Notes: a model not told the origin generated them from the letters alone. A stretch of 64,000 nt of DNA from Zoroaster sp. YZ-2022 (GCA_029582265.1 CM055816.1:24515825-24579824), one strand, 5' to 3'; positions 1-13,600 are shown, counted from the first letter of the stretch. A program made the numbers and translations.

Positions 1-714
1 CTTAAATAACCGTCTGAAAATATTACAGATCAACAACTTTGGTTTTAACTTATGATGCGTCTGCTGACAGTTGTATAGAGAAAGTTTGGTTATAAAAATA
101 CACACTGGTATGTGATATCATTTCCAATTAAACTGACACTGCACTAATACAACTACAAACATGTGATTTTGCTTTTATTTTCAATTGTTTGTATTTTATT
201 TGTATAATTGCTTATGTTTGAAAGCTATATACAGAGCACACACAGCCCAGACTGAGTTCAGATGTCATTTAAAGGAATGAAGTATAACATATATAAAGGT
301 TTTTGTCCTAATGTTCTATGTACCACGTGTCTTTCTTTGAGTATGCATTTCTCTATGAGTTAGCTTTGGCTTATTCAAGAAAACAAAATTTGAACTTTAT
401 GAAAAAAAAATTGTTTTCATGAATTCATCCCGTTATTTTTTTAAATGATGATCTTGTCAATTAATTGTAAACATCAAATCGTCGCGTTTTTTACACAGTG
501 ACGAACCGCAAAAAGTAACTTTTTCTCTCGGAAATTGACTGTTTTCATTATTGTAATTTTGATACTGTAAACAATCAAGGTCAAGTGTGGAAATTATTTT
601 AAAAAAAATATGTTTGGACTATTGAAGTAAGTAGGATATCAAATAAAGGTTATGATTGTTATTGGTCAATTGTGCGCTCGGTTATTAAAATAAGTCAAAA
701 CAAGACCCGTTGTC

Positions 715-745
715 AGGTGATGACGTTAGAGCCTTTTATAAGGCT
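715..745 (+). promoter_or_regulatory. Promoter-like E-box, CRE and TATA cluster
   Basis: Copy A has a TGATGACGTTA stretch (CRE-like) followed by CCTTTTATAAGG (TATA-like). Copy B (about 26,180-26,205) keeps a perfect CACGTG E-box and TGACGT but has lost the TATA-like string. The layout resembles a core promoter for a transcript running right. No confirmed coding exon follows, so function is inferred. Confidence 0.35.
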
Positions 746-851
746 TGTTGTCAAAATGCGGCACACACGCGGGCCTTTAGAGTAGCTTACCGTCCAGCAT
801 GTTTGAAGTCAGACACATTTTCGATGACAGTTTCTTGGCTTTAATAAGTAC

Positions 852-964
852 ACTGGAAAAATACGGTGTTAAAATATACACCAGTGGTATAACACCACTG
901 GTGTTAAAATATACACCAGTGGTGTAACACCACTGGTGTTATTTAACACCGCATGTTTTGCAGT
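852..964. mobile_element. 113-bp palindromic MITE with GTAC target duplication
   Basis: The insertion is flanked by GTAC at 848-851 and 965-968; the paralogous copy near 26,320 has a single GTAC and no insertion. The ends are inverted (ACTGGAAAAATACGG against ACTGCAAAACATGCGG), and the interior is nearly palindromic, built from repeats of ACACCAGTGGTGT. There is no coding capacity. The 4-bp duplication does not settle the superfamily. Confidence 0.85.
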
Positions 965-1311
965 GTACCTGGTTGGTACTTTGCTGTGTTTGCTTTGTTT
1001 AAAATGTTGAGTTTCTATGTGTAACGATGTCTTGAACTTATTCGTCACTATGTACAAAATCAAATGCCGTGTGGTCGCCTATTCGTCACTTCAACGCACG
1101 CACAGCGTATATACCTACACTTTCTTATTCGTCACTGTGTAAAAAACAGAAATGTCGCTGGCGCTTATTCGCCACCCATGTACATACTCTGTAAGGCCGA
1201 TATTACCACAAACGAATGCACTTCCTAACGAAAAGATGTAAATACCTTAGTTCCATGGTTTTTATTTGTGTTACATTGCAAAACAAACTAAAAATTTGAT
1301 GTTTTCTACAG

Positions 1312-1449
1312 ATTAAGCTGCTCAGTCTGTCCGTGGTTATAGCTGGTACCAGCCGTCCGCGCACAGTGAAGGGAAACAAATCTGTTATGCAAGATGACCC
1401 CATAGGGATAAGCAGATTCTTGTTCGTTACTTTAAAAACATTGACATAG
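1312..1449 (+). other. Candidate exon of unknown gene (copy A)
   Basis: A pyrimidine-rich acceptor ending TTTTCTACAG sits directly before an open frame of 45 codons that starts IKLLSLSVVIAGTSRPR and closes at a TAG. The same frame is kept in copy B (from 26,681), where the Polinton interrupts it after DDPI. Conservation of frame in two diverged copies and the acceptor are the only support. The protein is not recognised and no upstream exon was found. Confidence 0.3.
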
Positions 1450-4400
1450 GAATACAAATCCAGATATTGGACAGCGAAACAAAAGCAGAAGTTTCGAAAA
1501 ATATAGGCCTTAGTGACTTTCTTAACTCACAACAAAAATCCTGGAAAAACTCACTGAAATTTGCCAAGGCCGCGTTGGAATTGATTGCCCATTAACGAAA
1601 ATGAAAATAACGAACTTCTACAAAATCCTTTGTGCATCGATGATTGTTAATTTGATTGCATCAATCACGAAAAGATGCAAAACATTAAATTTCAGGATGA
1701 CATAGTTGAAGTCATGAATGCCGAAAAACGAATTAGAACTTACTACTTGCGGTATGATATGCACGAAATAATTATTGTTTTGAAATCAATTAAATTAAAC
1801 GCAACAGTATATAAAAAAGAATGGATCACTAAAACGGCGTGAATTTGAATATTCTTGAACGACAAATTAACAAAAAGGTTTTGACATTGGACGGGAAAAC
1901 CTATATTATCCCCAGACAAAATACGGTGTCTCTGGCAGGTATATAGCCCGCCCTCTATCACCATTATTGTTTCATCAGTTAGGGGTGGATTCAGCGTGGG
2001 AGAAAGAACGCACGTAATAGCGTATAAATCTACTCGCATGACGATGAAAATGATGAATTGCACCCTTTGCACATCAATTTATCATACGTTATTTGTTTGC
2101 CCCCTTGTTTGGCAGTGTAACCCCGCCCTTTTATCGACACCCAGGATCCACCCCTGTATTACATTATTGTTTTACACCAGTGGAATAATAATTACCCATT
2201 GTGTATTGTTTGTTCCTCACACACGTCTACCATAGTCATGTTCCATATCTACAGGCGGTATCATTATGATTGGAACCATCACATCATAAGGAACCTGTCT
2301 ACTCGTTCAGTTGTACATGTGCCTCATTCTGATTCTCATAGACTTGTGTACAGGAAAGCAAAGATGGCTGCGGTTTATTAATTAAAAGTCTGTTACACCT
2401 ATAGGATGAAAGGATTCGGTTGACAAGAGATTTTGTTGAATTTGAGAATGGTTAGTGATAAGGCCCATCATATTAGTTATTGACATAGTCCTTAAATTAA
2501 TCAAGCTGGCGACCATATTTAACCCCAATGTCAATAACCTTAGTTTTAGGAACAGAGGCCTGCCACATACATATATAAATCTTGCGGTGTTTTACCGATC
2601 TAATTTAACACTGTCTGATCACCTCACAGGCCTTGAATTTCGTCCTCCTAGGAGCATAGGCAATTCCCATCAAAATGGACAGTATGAGGATAGTATAGTT
2701 GACATCGACCTCGTGTAAGTAAACTAGACATGCATGGTCAATTTGCCATGACTTTATTGTTTTTGATTTAAAGCAATCATTGCCTGCCTGGAAGTCGTCT
2801 TATCCATGCTTTAACAGATCCTCATCACATTGAGGCCATATTTGTCTGGTAACCTGACAGCTAACAATAAATCAATATGAGTTTGCAAGGCACCATACTA
2901 TTTAAGACAACAGCCTCATTTTGATTCCAATAGAGAAGTGCATTAGGAAACCAAAATTAACCATTCTTGGATGAAGTTCTATTTGTCTATGAAATGAAAA
3001 AAAAAACACGAAGAAAGAAATTGACTGTCATGCAGTGTTTTGTAGCAAGGATCTGTTCTGCCCATTTTTTAATTATAGATTTATTTTATGTAAATGAATT
3101 TGTGTGTTTGTGTTATGTTTTAAATGTAATTCGTCATTTTGCAGTTTTGATTCCAACTAATATATATTAATGTATTAATTGTATATGCATTTCAAATGCT
3201 TTCTTTATTTTCTCCACACTTAAGGGGACAACAAAATTATAATTGCAAACATATGAAACATTTAATAATAGATTAATATAATTATGAATGTGCATGAAGC
3301 TTGTTCCAGTAGGGACCCTATATTCATAATGTTATGGACACAGTAAATGTTAAACTCCCATAAGGACATGTACACAAGATACCGGTAAGTAAGACAATGT
3401 TACCCATATTAACAAAGAATCTTATTCATATTATAAATACTTAGTAATTGAGTCTTTAGTTTATGTTTTTAATTAAAATGTTTAATATTTGTAAAAGATT
3501 TCCACAGAATTCCACAACTTGGGGACCTTCATGGTCAATTTCTTTGAGTAAGAGTGGTTGGAAGTAATGATTAATGTTAGTCATCAAATTGCCTGGTAAA
3601 TAGTCATGTACAAAATAACAACAGCAATATTGAACATGGAGCAAATAGTGTCGGGCAATTTTTTTGTATAACGTTGAAAAATGAAGGACCCTAACTGAAG
3701 AAGATATACAAGTAAATAATAATGAAAAATTATAATGAAGACACACAACACAGAGTAGGCCTAAAATAAGTTTTGTTGAATTTAATATTTTTGTCTTAAA
3801 AGGTATATAGAACTGATGTTAAAAAAAAAAATGTTAATGTACAACTTAGTTGGTATCAAGATGATGATGGTATCAATCTTCACAATAAACTATTTAGTCT
3901 GAGGAACTGTCATTAGGAATGTATTAAACAAAATTAAAATAAAAATGATTCCAAGAAAAGAAGTTTTGCTAACATTTTACAAATATTGTTATTCCATCCC
4001 TTCAACATTGCACATAATGAATCTGTCCTAAACTTTCATACCCGGGCCTGAGAAAAGTAAAAATGTGACAAATGAATGCCTATTGAAAAAAAAAATGAAT
4101 TCTTGATCAATCGCTTGCGACTGGTTCTTTTGAAATTGAATGAACTTAACGACACTGTCAATTGGAACTTACTTATTTTATGAATGAGTTGGGTTAAATA
4201 ACGATAGAATGCTCAACTTATGAATTTAAATGTATATTTTTGCTGATTGAATGATGATGTAAAGGAGCATTCATTTTCATATCATATTTAATGAGTCGCG
4301 TATTAAATTGAATGCACTTTTTTTAATTCATCTGAAAGACCCGTAATAAAATAGATAAAAAGAACAGCCTAAACAAATAATTGTGATGCTCATGGGTCTT

Positions 4401-4472
4401 CATGTAGGGTAAACATTTATTTTAATATCATGATCCATCCTCTCGCTGAGTCATTTGTAATGTACTCGTGGA

Positions 4473-5022
4473 GTGTCGTGGCCGAGCGGTCTAGCGCACC
4501 GAACTCAAGTTCTGGTGTTGCCAGCAGCAGGGTGTGGGTTCGAGCCCCGGTCGTGACACTTGTGTCCTTGAGCAAGGTACTTAACCATAATTGCTTCGTC
4601 CTTCGGATGGGACGTAAAGCCGTAGGTCCCGTGTGTTGTATAATGCACGTAAAGTGGATTGTCGTGCGGTCTAGCGCACTGAACTCAAGTTCTGGTGTTG
4701 CCAGCAGCAGAGTGTGGGTTCGAGCCCCGGCCGTGACACCTGTGTCCTTGAGCAAGACACTTAACCATTAATTGCTTCTCTCCACCCAGGGGTTAAATGG
4801 GTACCTGTGAAGGCAGAGATGGTTTGCTCTATATGCGCTAGAAATGGCAGCAATTGAGCTGTATACTCCCCAGGGAGCTGAGATGGTTTCAGGACTGATT
4901 TATGAGCCTTATGAGCCTTATGAGCAGGGATAATAATATAATGCGCCTTGAGCGCCACTTAGTTGGTGGATACGTGCGCTATATAAATCTATACATTATT
5001 ATTATTATTATTATTATATGAT
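4473..5022 (+). mobile_element. Dimeric tRNA-Leu-derived SINE
   Basis: The head at 4,473-4,559 folds like a class II tRNA-Leu: acceptor GTGTCGT with GTGACAC, A-box GGCCGAGCGGTCTAG, anticodon loop CTCAAGT (CAA) and B-box GGTTCGAGCCCC. The body continues with CCTTGAGCAAGGTACTTAACC. At about 4,660 a second, 5'-truncated head begins and runs into a different tail that ends in a TTA microsatellite (about 5,000-5,022). The tail GCGCTATATAAAT followed by a trinucleotide repeat resembles L2/CR1-type LINE 3' ends, suggesting trans-mobilisation. Frames open through it are accidental. Confidence 0.85.
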
Positions 5023-5239
5023 TAACATTCATTTCATTTAGGATTTTCATATATTTACTTTAATTCATTTACTTCACAATGTATTTCCAAAGAATTTGCA
5101 TTTAGTAAAATTAATTATTGTGCTTACAAATGAAGAAGGGCAAACAAGTTGTTCTTCAAATGTTTATTAATAAAGGTCTCCAGTTTCTGGTTATAGGTCG
5201 GCTTCAAAATCGGTGCGGTGACATACTAAGAGAGGCCTC

Positions 5240-5420
5240 ACAAATCAGGCAAATCTATGGTTACATATCGTTTCAAATTGAACACCGAGGCAAGCGTCTG
5301 TCCGGTCACCGGGGAACCCTAGAGACCTCGCTCGGCTTCGTCGAAGCCGTTTACGTACACTGGCTACAGTGTGTGAAACTACCACACTGTGTATGGACGC
5401 AGGTGTGATGAATGGTTTGG
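5240..5420 (+). repeat. Dispersed repeat fragment
   Basis: The stretch containing TTTCAAATTGAACACCGAGG, CACCGGGGAACCC and GACCTCGCTCG is a diverged relative of the repeats at 5,660 and 15,780. It is too short and rearranged to classify. Confidence 0.5.
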
Positions 5421-5649
5421 GAAGCCTACTTTTAATTATTGAACTACCCAAACTTCCCCCTGTGGAAAATGTATTAAATTTGTTGATTTCGTATCCCTCT
5501 TAATAATTTTGTTTTTCCATTAATAAATTAAATGGAAACTAATTTCTTGTTGAAATAAAAGTTGATCTCATTATGTAATTGGAAAGACATTGTTTCTGCA
5601 AATTTATTTCTTGATCTGGTGCTGATGGTTATCATACATATAGTTAACA

Positions 5650-6165
5650 AGTAACTTGTTCTTTATTTCAAATTGAACACCAGCGTTTTCTCACCCTGCC
5701 AGCACGGCAAGAGCCAGTCTGGACACCGGGACGGAAACCCTGAAGACCTCGCTCGTATACTCACATGTGTATGTACGTATATTTGTATATACGTGTATAC
5801 ATATACGTGCACACGAAGAAACACGCACATGGCTCGGAATTTTCTCTTTCAGATACGAATAGCTCAGAAATATCGTTCTTTGATATATCAATTGATATGG
5901 GCAGATACTGCAGTCCTCGCCAAAGATAATTACGTTGATATATATGTCTACAATTACATCGGGACAGCAAAACCGAGTCGTAAAGATGTTTATTTTTCTT
6001 TTATTGTGAACAAGGTAATACATCAAACTAGAGATGTTTCTCTTTTTGAACAGACCTCAGAGCTGCCTGTGTATATTCCGTAAGGGCTCCTGCTAAAATT
6101 ATGCAAAATTATTGTGGTTTGATCTAATTTTATAATAACAAGAAATCGCATCCTCTTCTAGTGAT
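5650..6165 (+). repeat. Dispersed repeat, copy 1
   Basis: It matches 15,770-16,020 in two blocks: one around CACCCTGCCAGC and ACACCGGGACGG, the other around GAACAGACCTCAGAGCTG. Its last block (CCTCTTCTAGTGAT) reappears near 16,640. The order is kept, so this is one element with different internal deletions. No coding potential is convincing. Confidence 0.7.
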
Positions 6166-7530
6166 CCTCAGATTGCTGCTTCCGAGGTTGTATTTTATTT
6201 ATTTAGTTCTGATATTTTATTAGGGTATCGCGTTCACATAACACGTGGTCTCCCTCGTGGCCCTGGGAATTAAAATGTAATTCAAAAGATAAAATTAAAA
6301 TGATCAATAAACAATAAACATAATAAAACATAAACAAATACAACTAAAATAAAAGATAAAATTAATAACTAATTCAGTTACAAACAAAACCCACTGTGGT
6401 AAGAAATATATAAGTGAAATAAAACATTATGTTCATTGTAAAAAGGTACTTGAGTTGATAGAGATAATCAAATGTTCCTAATTATTGTAAAGTCTATGCA
6501 CTTCATACACTCTAAAAACAGATTGGTTAAAAACTACCAATTTAAATGGTTAACACTATTTTTATTATTTTAACCGAGAGATTGATCAATGTGGTTTTAA
6601 GAGTGTATGTTGGTTGTATTATTTATTTAGTGCCTGATGTTTTTGTTGTATACGTTTTTACCACATGAAATTCTTGAGCCGTATAGAAGTATTACCCTAA
6701 CTCTCGCTTTATCATTCATTGTGTTCAAATCGAACGACCCAACACACCTCATCCGTCGATCGAGAAAATAGGCCTATACACCGACTCACTTTGCTCATCA
6801 GGTGAGGAATATTGAGATTTGTTGTTTGTGTACGATTGTTTGACCCTCAAGTGGATAGGGAATGGACGGGGAGGGACCAGGCTGGCTTTCAATAAGACTA
6901 TTCGAGAGCACAGAGGTGCATGTATTTGTACCACCACAATTAACCTATCGCCAGCATCATCACCCAAGCCACTCTCCAATTCTTTTACCAATCAAACCTT
7001 TTAAAATAAAACATCATCTGTTTACTTTTCAAAGCATGTGCCCATTTGTTTCTGATTTTCCATTTACATTCTTGTAGCTCAGGTATAGAATAAAATAAGG
7101 ATAGTTCGGTTGAGGTTCCTCAAGTGTCTGTACTATGCCAGTTATTTTCAGACAAGATAGTACTGGTCTAAAATCATAAATAAAGTGTCGGTCAAGTGCC
7201 AAATATTAAGCACCTCAAGTGCCTCAAATGCTCTTATTATGCACTTCATTTTTTTAGGTTTTTAGTTTTTTTGCACCTCATGAGCCAGGTTTTAGGGGGA
7301 TAAAATAGTGATGGATTGCAGAAGTGGAAATAAGTTTTACAGTGTATATGAAAGAGGTAAACATAACAATGTGGTTAGTACCTGATTAACAATTAGAATA
7401 CAGAATACACTAAATAAAATTTATATTATTTTGTATGGTAACATGGGGCGTGATCCGTGGCTATACGGCATTCTGTGACTTCTGACTACCGCCCCCTGAA
7501 CAAAGATATTGATCAATTATGTAGACCGCC
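6166..7530. other. Intergenic stretch, one small MITE only
   Basis: Apart from the 98-bp MITE listed separately, this holds AT-rich sequence with short degenerate repeats of CTCAAGTGCC near 7,110-7,230. I see no gene, splice-supported exon or RNA. Confidence 0.5.
6508..6605. mobile_element. Tc1/mariner-like MITE, TA target site
   Basis: Imperfect inverted ends CACTCTAAAAACAG and CACTCTTAAAACCAC flank a 98-bp non-coding body, with TA on both sides (6,506-6,507 and 6,606-6,607). A TA duplication with short inverted ends is the hallmark of Tc1/mariner-mobilised MITEs. Confidence 0.6.
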
Positions 7531-7536
7531 AATACA

Positions 7537-7760
7537 GGACTAGATAACTCACTTGGTAGAGCACCAGCACATTAACCCAGAGGTCGCAGGTTCAAATTGA
7601 CTTCTATTAAGTTGTTCTTTGTTAATTCCAAACATTATGAGTGACATTATATGTAATTCAAAATAGAGAAACCGCCAACATAGGGCTAGATAGCTCACTT
7701 GGTAGAGCACAAGCACATTAACCCAGAGGTCGCAGGTTCAAATTCACTTCACTTTTAAGT
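7537..7760 (+). repeat. Tandem pair of tRNA-like units
   Basis: Two units start at 7,537 and 7,683, 146 bp apart. Each has an A-box (TAGCTCACTTGGTAGAGC in the second) with a pairing D-stem and a B-box GGTTCAAATT at normal spacing. The anticodon arm pairs poorly, so the anticodon (TAA or AAC) is ambiguous, and the 3' acceptor strand is absent. They are best read as tRNA pseudogenes or heads of a tRNA-derived SINE duplicated in tandem. Confidence 0.6.
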
Positions 7761-8039
7761 TGTTCTTTGTTAATTCCAAACATTATTATTAGTAACATTA
7801 TATGATTACTTTCACTATTACATACATTGTTAGTCTGATTAAAACAATTACAAATGTCTTAGAGGTTTTTGATGGCTGCTAAATGTTGACTCATTGGAAC
7901 AGTTGTAACAAGCTAGAAAATTAAACAAGACAGATTTCCAAGTTCATACCACAGCGAGGTTTATCAACTTATCGAGTATTTTTATTTGAAAATGTCTTGC
8001 ATTAAAAAAAAAATTGAAATGAAAATAACTCAAGTGTAC

Positions 8040-9660
8040 AGTGTACCATTTACAGTGTACAATTTAATATTCTACATTGTATCAGGGAAAACATAGACTT
8101 ATGCTGATCAGTTCACACCTCAACTGGCTACAATGAACAATAAATTATTCGGAAAGCTGAAAACGGAACTACGTGCAGTGTGTTAGTTATGCTTGGCTAA
8201 AATATTGACTTTGCTGTCAGTAACTCTACGTGACAAAAGACTGTCGTAGCCCCTGTAAAATATCAAGGTTGTTTAGTATTACAATTCAAGTGAGAAGGAG
8301 AAAAATATTGATTTACAAATCAGATCTTGCTTGCCTCTTCTTTCCTCCATAAGGCCAAACAGAAATAAGTTGTGTTTATCCATCACTGTACCTCCACCAT
8401 ATTCTAATGTAATTTTGAGTATTTTACTTGACCAAAACACTCACATGTGTTTAAAACAACCTCAAAAAGGGTACTGTTTTAGCTAGTAGAATAAACCTGA
8501 AACCTATTTTCTGTCATTATACAAACTATGTCTGAGATTTACAAACTATTTGCTTTTTACCATCAGGGAAAATCATATTTAATTGTAATTGTAATGTATT
8601 GTGCTATGATGAACAGAAGTGAAACAGACCACACCATGCCAGCGGCACGTGAACATGTTGGCTCGCCTGGATCCCTGGCACTGTTCGTGGGGAAATTACT
8701 GAATATCTACGTATCTTGAATTAAAAAGCTTGAAATGTAAATAACTAAAGTGATGGTACCCTTCTACAGTGTACGATTTACAATTCACACCTCAACTGGC
8801 TGCAGTAAGTATTAAATGAATTGGAAAGGGTAAATAGAACAACGCAGAGTGGTAGTCATGCTTGACTAAAATGACCAAATTAATATTGACTTTGCTGTCA
8901 GTAACTCTACAAAATAAAAGACTGTCGTAGCTGTTGAGTCAATGCCAAGGTTGTTTAATAGTAATATTTTACGAGTCAATATGGGAGATGGAGGGAAATA
9001 TTGATTAAAAACCAGTCTTGATTTATCCAGCACTGTACCTCTACCATATAATTATTGTCGCTACAGTGTGCGATTCACAAATTCTACATTGCATCAAGGA
9101 AAATAAATTGATTTGGCCTTTACACTTTTGCCTATCTGCAGTGAGCAATGAATTGGAAAAGGTAGCCATACTTGGCTAAACTGACCAAATTGATAAATAA
9201 AGACTGTCGTAGCTGCTGTAAAATATCAAGGTTGTTTGGTATTACAATTCAACAAGTGAGATGGAGAAAAATATTGATTTACAAACCACGTCTTGCTTGC
9301 CTCTTCTTTCCACCATTAGGCCAAACAAAAATAAGTTGTGTTTATCCAGCACTGTAACTCCACTGCAATATTGAGTATTTTACGTGACCAAAACACTCAC
9401 ATGTGTTTAAAACAACCTCAAAAAGGGTACCGGTACTGCTTTAGCTAGTAGTAGAACAAACCTGAAACAAATTTGCTCATTACCATCAGGGAAAATCATA
9501 TTTAATTGTAATTGTATTGTAGTATGCTGTGATGAACATGTGATGAAACAGACCACAGCATGTCAGCGGCACGTGAACATGTTGGCTCGCCTGGATCCCA
9601 GACACAGTTCGTGGGGAAATTACTGAAATTGTATTGTAGTATGCTGTGATGAACAGATGT
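8040..9660 (+). repeat. Three degenerate tandem copies of a 0.5-0.7 kb unit
   Basis: Landmarks recur in order: TTGACTTTGCTGTCAG (8,207; 8,889), AAGACTGTCGTAGC (8,237; 8,918; 9,199), GTGTTTATCC (8,372; 9,338), ATCAGGGAAAATCAT (8,564; 9,486) and CGGCACGTGAACATGTTGG (8,643; 9,567). The middle copy is shortened. Open frames inside differ between copies, so coding is unlikely. Confidence 0.8.
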
Positions 9661-9699
9661 TAAACAGACCACAATGCATACACCAATAATTGACTGCAA

Positions 9700-10640
9700 T
9701 TGTTTTTCCCTGATGGAACTTTGCAGTTCCTTTTATTTCGATTCATAATTTCACACAACATATATACATAGGCCTACATCACATATATCAAAATCGGTAA
9801 AACTTATGTTACCAAAGCAAATTGAAAAAAAAGATTATTACTTATTTGTGCTCTCCATGATATTTCTTTTTTATTAAAACTTTCGAAATGTCTATCCATG
9901 TATCATTATAAGCTATTAACATTGCTTTAAATATACAAAATAAAGCAAGAGTAACAATTGTGTTGATAATGCCATTATATGGACCTGATGTTACCATGTC
10001 AATCACTGATGGCAGTTGAATTTGGTAATTGGTTTGAGAGGTGACAAAAAAAATAAATCGGCTCCAAATTCGGTTGTGTGTTTGCATTTCCATAACAGTT
10101 GATGAATAGGCAATAGGCTATTTGGTAAATAAATTTCAAGTTAAAATCTCTTAATTTTACTTCAAACAGTAACTGATTTTGACATTTTCAATAAATGTTT
10201 TCTTTTCAATTTAAATCTACCTTATTGTACTCTGTTAAAATGTACAGCAAACCAAAACTTAGCATAAATATTCAATATTTACATTAATTTTTATAACATT
10301 AACTACTTAGGGAAATTTGTATCAGACATTTTGTGGGTTATTCAAGTAAACTTTCAAAGCCTGTGCAGATATGAGATTTCCATTGTTAAACCATTGTTGG
10401 ACCATACAGAGGGGCGGGCCAAATTCAAGGCTCTCCTTTTTAAGGAGGATTGTCACTGAGTATACACAAGAGTCAATGACCTCTGGATCAGACTCGGCTT
10501 TGTGGGATCAAAGTGCGATCAACCATAAATGGAAGCACCAGGGCGATCAGGATCAGACACCATAATTTTTTTGCACCTTTTGAAGTGGATCAAAGGATCC
10601 ATTCCGTTGGGTTGACAAGGGGTCAAGTCGTGCGGCCCTT
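9700..10640. other. Intergenic, nothing recognised
   Basis: AT-rich sequence with no frame, splice-supported exon, RNA gene or mobile element that I can support. Confidence 0.5.
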
Positions 10641-10650
10641 CATTGTTTCA

Positions 10651-13600
10651 TTAATAATAATAATAATAATAATAAACAGTTTTTATATAGCGCAAAATTA
10701 CAATAAAGTCTCAGAGCGCTTTAGGAAAGGGGAAAAGAGAAAAACCAGAAGTGAGGTATACAATGAGCAAAACAGGTACATTTTTACAACAAAAACTATA
10801 GATAGAACTACAAAATACATACAGTGAATACATAAGTTATTTGACAAAGAGATAAGTCTTAAGAATAGACTTGAACTGTTCAAGGGAGGGGCTTTCTTTG
10901 ATGTTATTGGGGAGCGAATTCCAAAGTTCAGGAGATACAACCTGAAATGCCCTTTGCCCATATGCTTTAGTGGTAGCTGGAAATGGTGTTAAGAGGTTTA
11001 TTGACCCAGAACGAAGATTTCTTGCAGGACAGTAATTTTGGATTAGTTCTTGGAAGTATTGAGGAGCTAGACCATGTTTGCATTTGAATGTTGTTACAAG
11101 AAGTTTGAAAATAATTCTCTGTTTAACTGGCAACCAATGAAGATTATACAAAACTGGGGAAATGGGTTCATGTGAACAGGTACGAGTGATAAGTCTAGCT
11201 GCAGAGTTCTGAATACGTTGAAGTTTAACAAGAAGAGAGTCGGGTAATCCATACAAAAGTCCATTACAGTTATCAATGCGACTCATTACAAAAGCGTGTA
11301 TTAATCTTTCAGTTATGTTCTGATTTAGAAATTGTCTAATCTTTCCTATCTTGTATGTTTACAAGAAGAAGCCCGACAAATATTATTGATGTGATGTGTC
11401 ATTGTTAAATGGTTATCAAGCACTACACCTAGATTTCTTGCACACTGAGCCGGTTTGAGATTGACTTTATTAAACATAATGGGTGGTAAAACAGTTTTGT
11501 TCCTGAAACGTGATGACAGATGAAGTAACTCTGTCTTCCCTTCATTAATCTTAAGAGCATTTGCTGATGACCACATCTGAATTTCATTTAAACATGATTC
11601 TAATCTAGGAATGACAGTTAAATAATCGTCCTTATGCAGTATAGTGTAGACTTGGGTGTCATCTGCATAGATGGCGTGACCAAAACCATATGATTTTATG
11701 ATATCATCTAATGGCGAGGAGTACATCGTAAAGACGATGGGGCCCATTACTCACCCCTGGGGTACTCCTTGCTTCAATGGAAGACTGGACGATACATAAT
11801 CTCCAATAACAACAGACTGAGAGCGATTGGTGATGTATGATTGAAGCCAGTTCAATGCTGTTTCTCGAAATCCAAATCTGTGCTGTAGCCGCTGGAAAAG
11901 AATTTCATGGCTAATTGTATCAAAAGCAGCCGAGTAATCGAGTAACAGCAAAACAGCTTCATGTCCCTTGTCTAGTGTTAAAAGCAGATCATTACAAACA
12001 CGAAGTAGGGCTGTCTCACAACTATGGTTTTGTCGGTATGCAGACTGCATGGTAGCATTTAAATTATTTGTAGACAAGTAGTTCTGCATCTGGAGTACGG
12101 CAACACGTTCAATTGTTTTAGACAAGAACTTTAAATTTGCCACAGGTCTATAGTTTTTTAAATTTTCTGTGTCAAGTTTTGTATTTTTCAGAAGTGGTGT
12201 GATGTTGGCGAGCTTAAGCGAGTCAGGGAAATAACCATTAGCAAAAGAGACATTGATGATACGAGCAATGATGGGAGCAAGTTCATTGGCACATTTCTTG
12301 ACGAGATGCGTGGGGCAGGATCAAGTGCACAAGTAGATGACGGGGATTTTGCAAGGAGGTTGATGACTTCTTGCACTGAGACCGAAGTAAATTTCTCAAA
12401 GATGGTATCACACATTCTGCGACTGTAGTGTGAAGAGACATGTGAAGAAGATTTAAGGAGTTCATTTACTATGTTGTCCACCTTCTCAGCAAAAAAAGAT
12501 GAGAAACGTTCTGCTAATGGTTCATCTGAAGAATTTGCAGATGGTAATGACTTCCTGACAGGCTGGCAACACATTTTGTCTACTTTCTTAAAGAGTTCTC
12601 GAGAATCACAACCATCAAACTGCTTGGAGTGATAAGCCTTCTTAGCTTCACGAATAAGATGGTTATAATGACGACAGTGTGTTTTAAATATCTGAAGATG
12701 TACTTCGAGTCTGGAGGATTGCCACCGTCGTTCTAGCCGCCTCAGATCTTGTTTCACTTTTCGCAGTTCATCATTATACCACGGAGCATTTGGGCGACAA
12801 GTAATCTTACGGGAGAGAAGAGGGGCATGCTTGTTAAGGAGACCACAAAGAACCTGTTCATACTGAGCCACTAGCATATCCAGATCACTCGTAGGAGAGG
12901 GAGCTGTATACAATTCAGACTGGAGAATGTCTTTACGGAAAGACTCGATATCAATTGCATGAGTTTTGCGAGTGGTGATGTCTAACTTTACTGGGCCTGG
13001 TTTGCCAATGCTGAGGGAACAGGTAACTGCAGCATGATCAGAAGGTAGATAATGCGTAGTAGATAAGTCAGAGATAAAATCTTCAGATGCGCGTGTGAGA
13101 ACCAAATCCAATGTATGCCCTAGACGATGAGTAGGAGCTAGGACATATTGCCTCAAATTAAAGGAGCTGATCAATTCCAAAAAGATAGTAGCTTCTCTGT
13201 TGTTCTGGTCATCAATATGAAAGTTAAAATCGCCTGTAATCAGTATTCTATTGGGCACTGATACTATTTCTTCTAAGAATGATGACAAATCAATAATGAA
13301 AGCAGCGAATGTCTGATGTCCAGTCTTACTTTTCTGAGGTCTGTAAACCACTACAAGACGAAGGGGGGTTTTCTGGGATGAAGAAACCAGGATGTCTAGA
13401 TATTCAAATGAATCCCAAAGTCTGTGTTGATTTTCACATACCTTGAAAGATTTTTTAATGCATACACCAACACCACCACCTGCCCTATCCGTTCTAGGAA
13501 CGTGGTAGAAACTATGGGTCGGGAGAGGCTGTGAGATCAGCAATAGGATGGTTGTCACGTTCATCTCCACAGAGCCATGTCTCGGTAAGAGCAATGATGT

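Larger units (their letters stand above)
1..4320. repeat. Segmental duplication, copy A (Polinton-free)
   Basis: Bases 1-1400 match 25,431-26,774 nearly base for base. Bases 1,401-1,930 continue in 43,222-43,727, 2,757-2,925 in 43,728-43,886, and about 3,717-4,310 in about 44,339-44,965. Copy A therefore shows the locus without the Polinton. It differs by a 113-bp palindromic insertion at 852-964 and by about 0.8 kb at 1,931-2,757 that copy B lacks. Part of that extra block (2,190-2,500) matches 24,900-25,430, the module just upstream of copy B. A lacks about 70 bp that B has near 25,695-25,765. No intact gene is visible in it. Confidence 0.9.

Noticed and set aside
4417..4771. Two antiparallel frames of about 112 codons
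   Set aside because: They lie in the SINE and differ between SINE copies.
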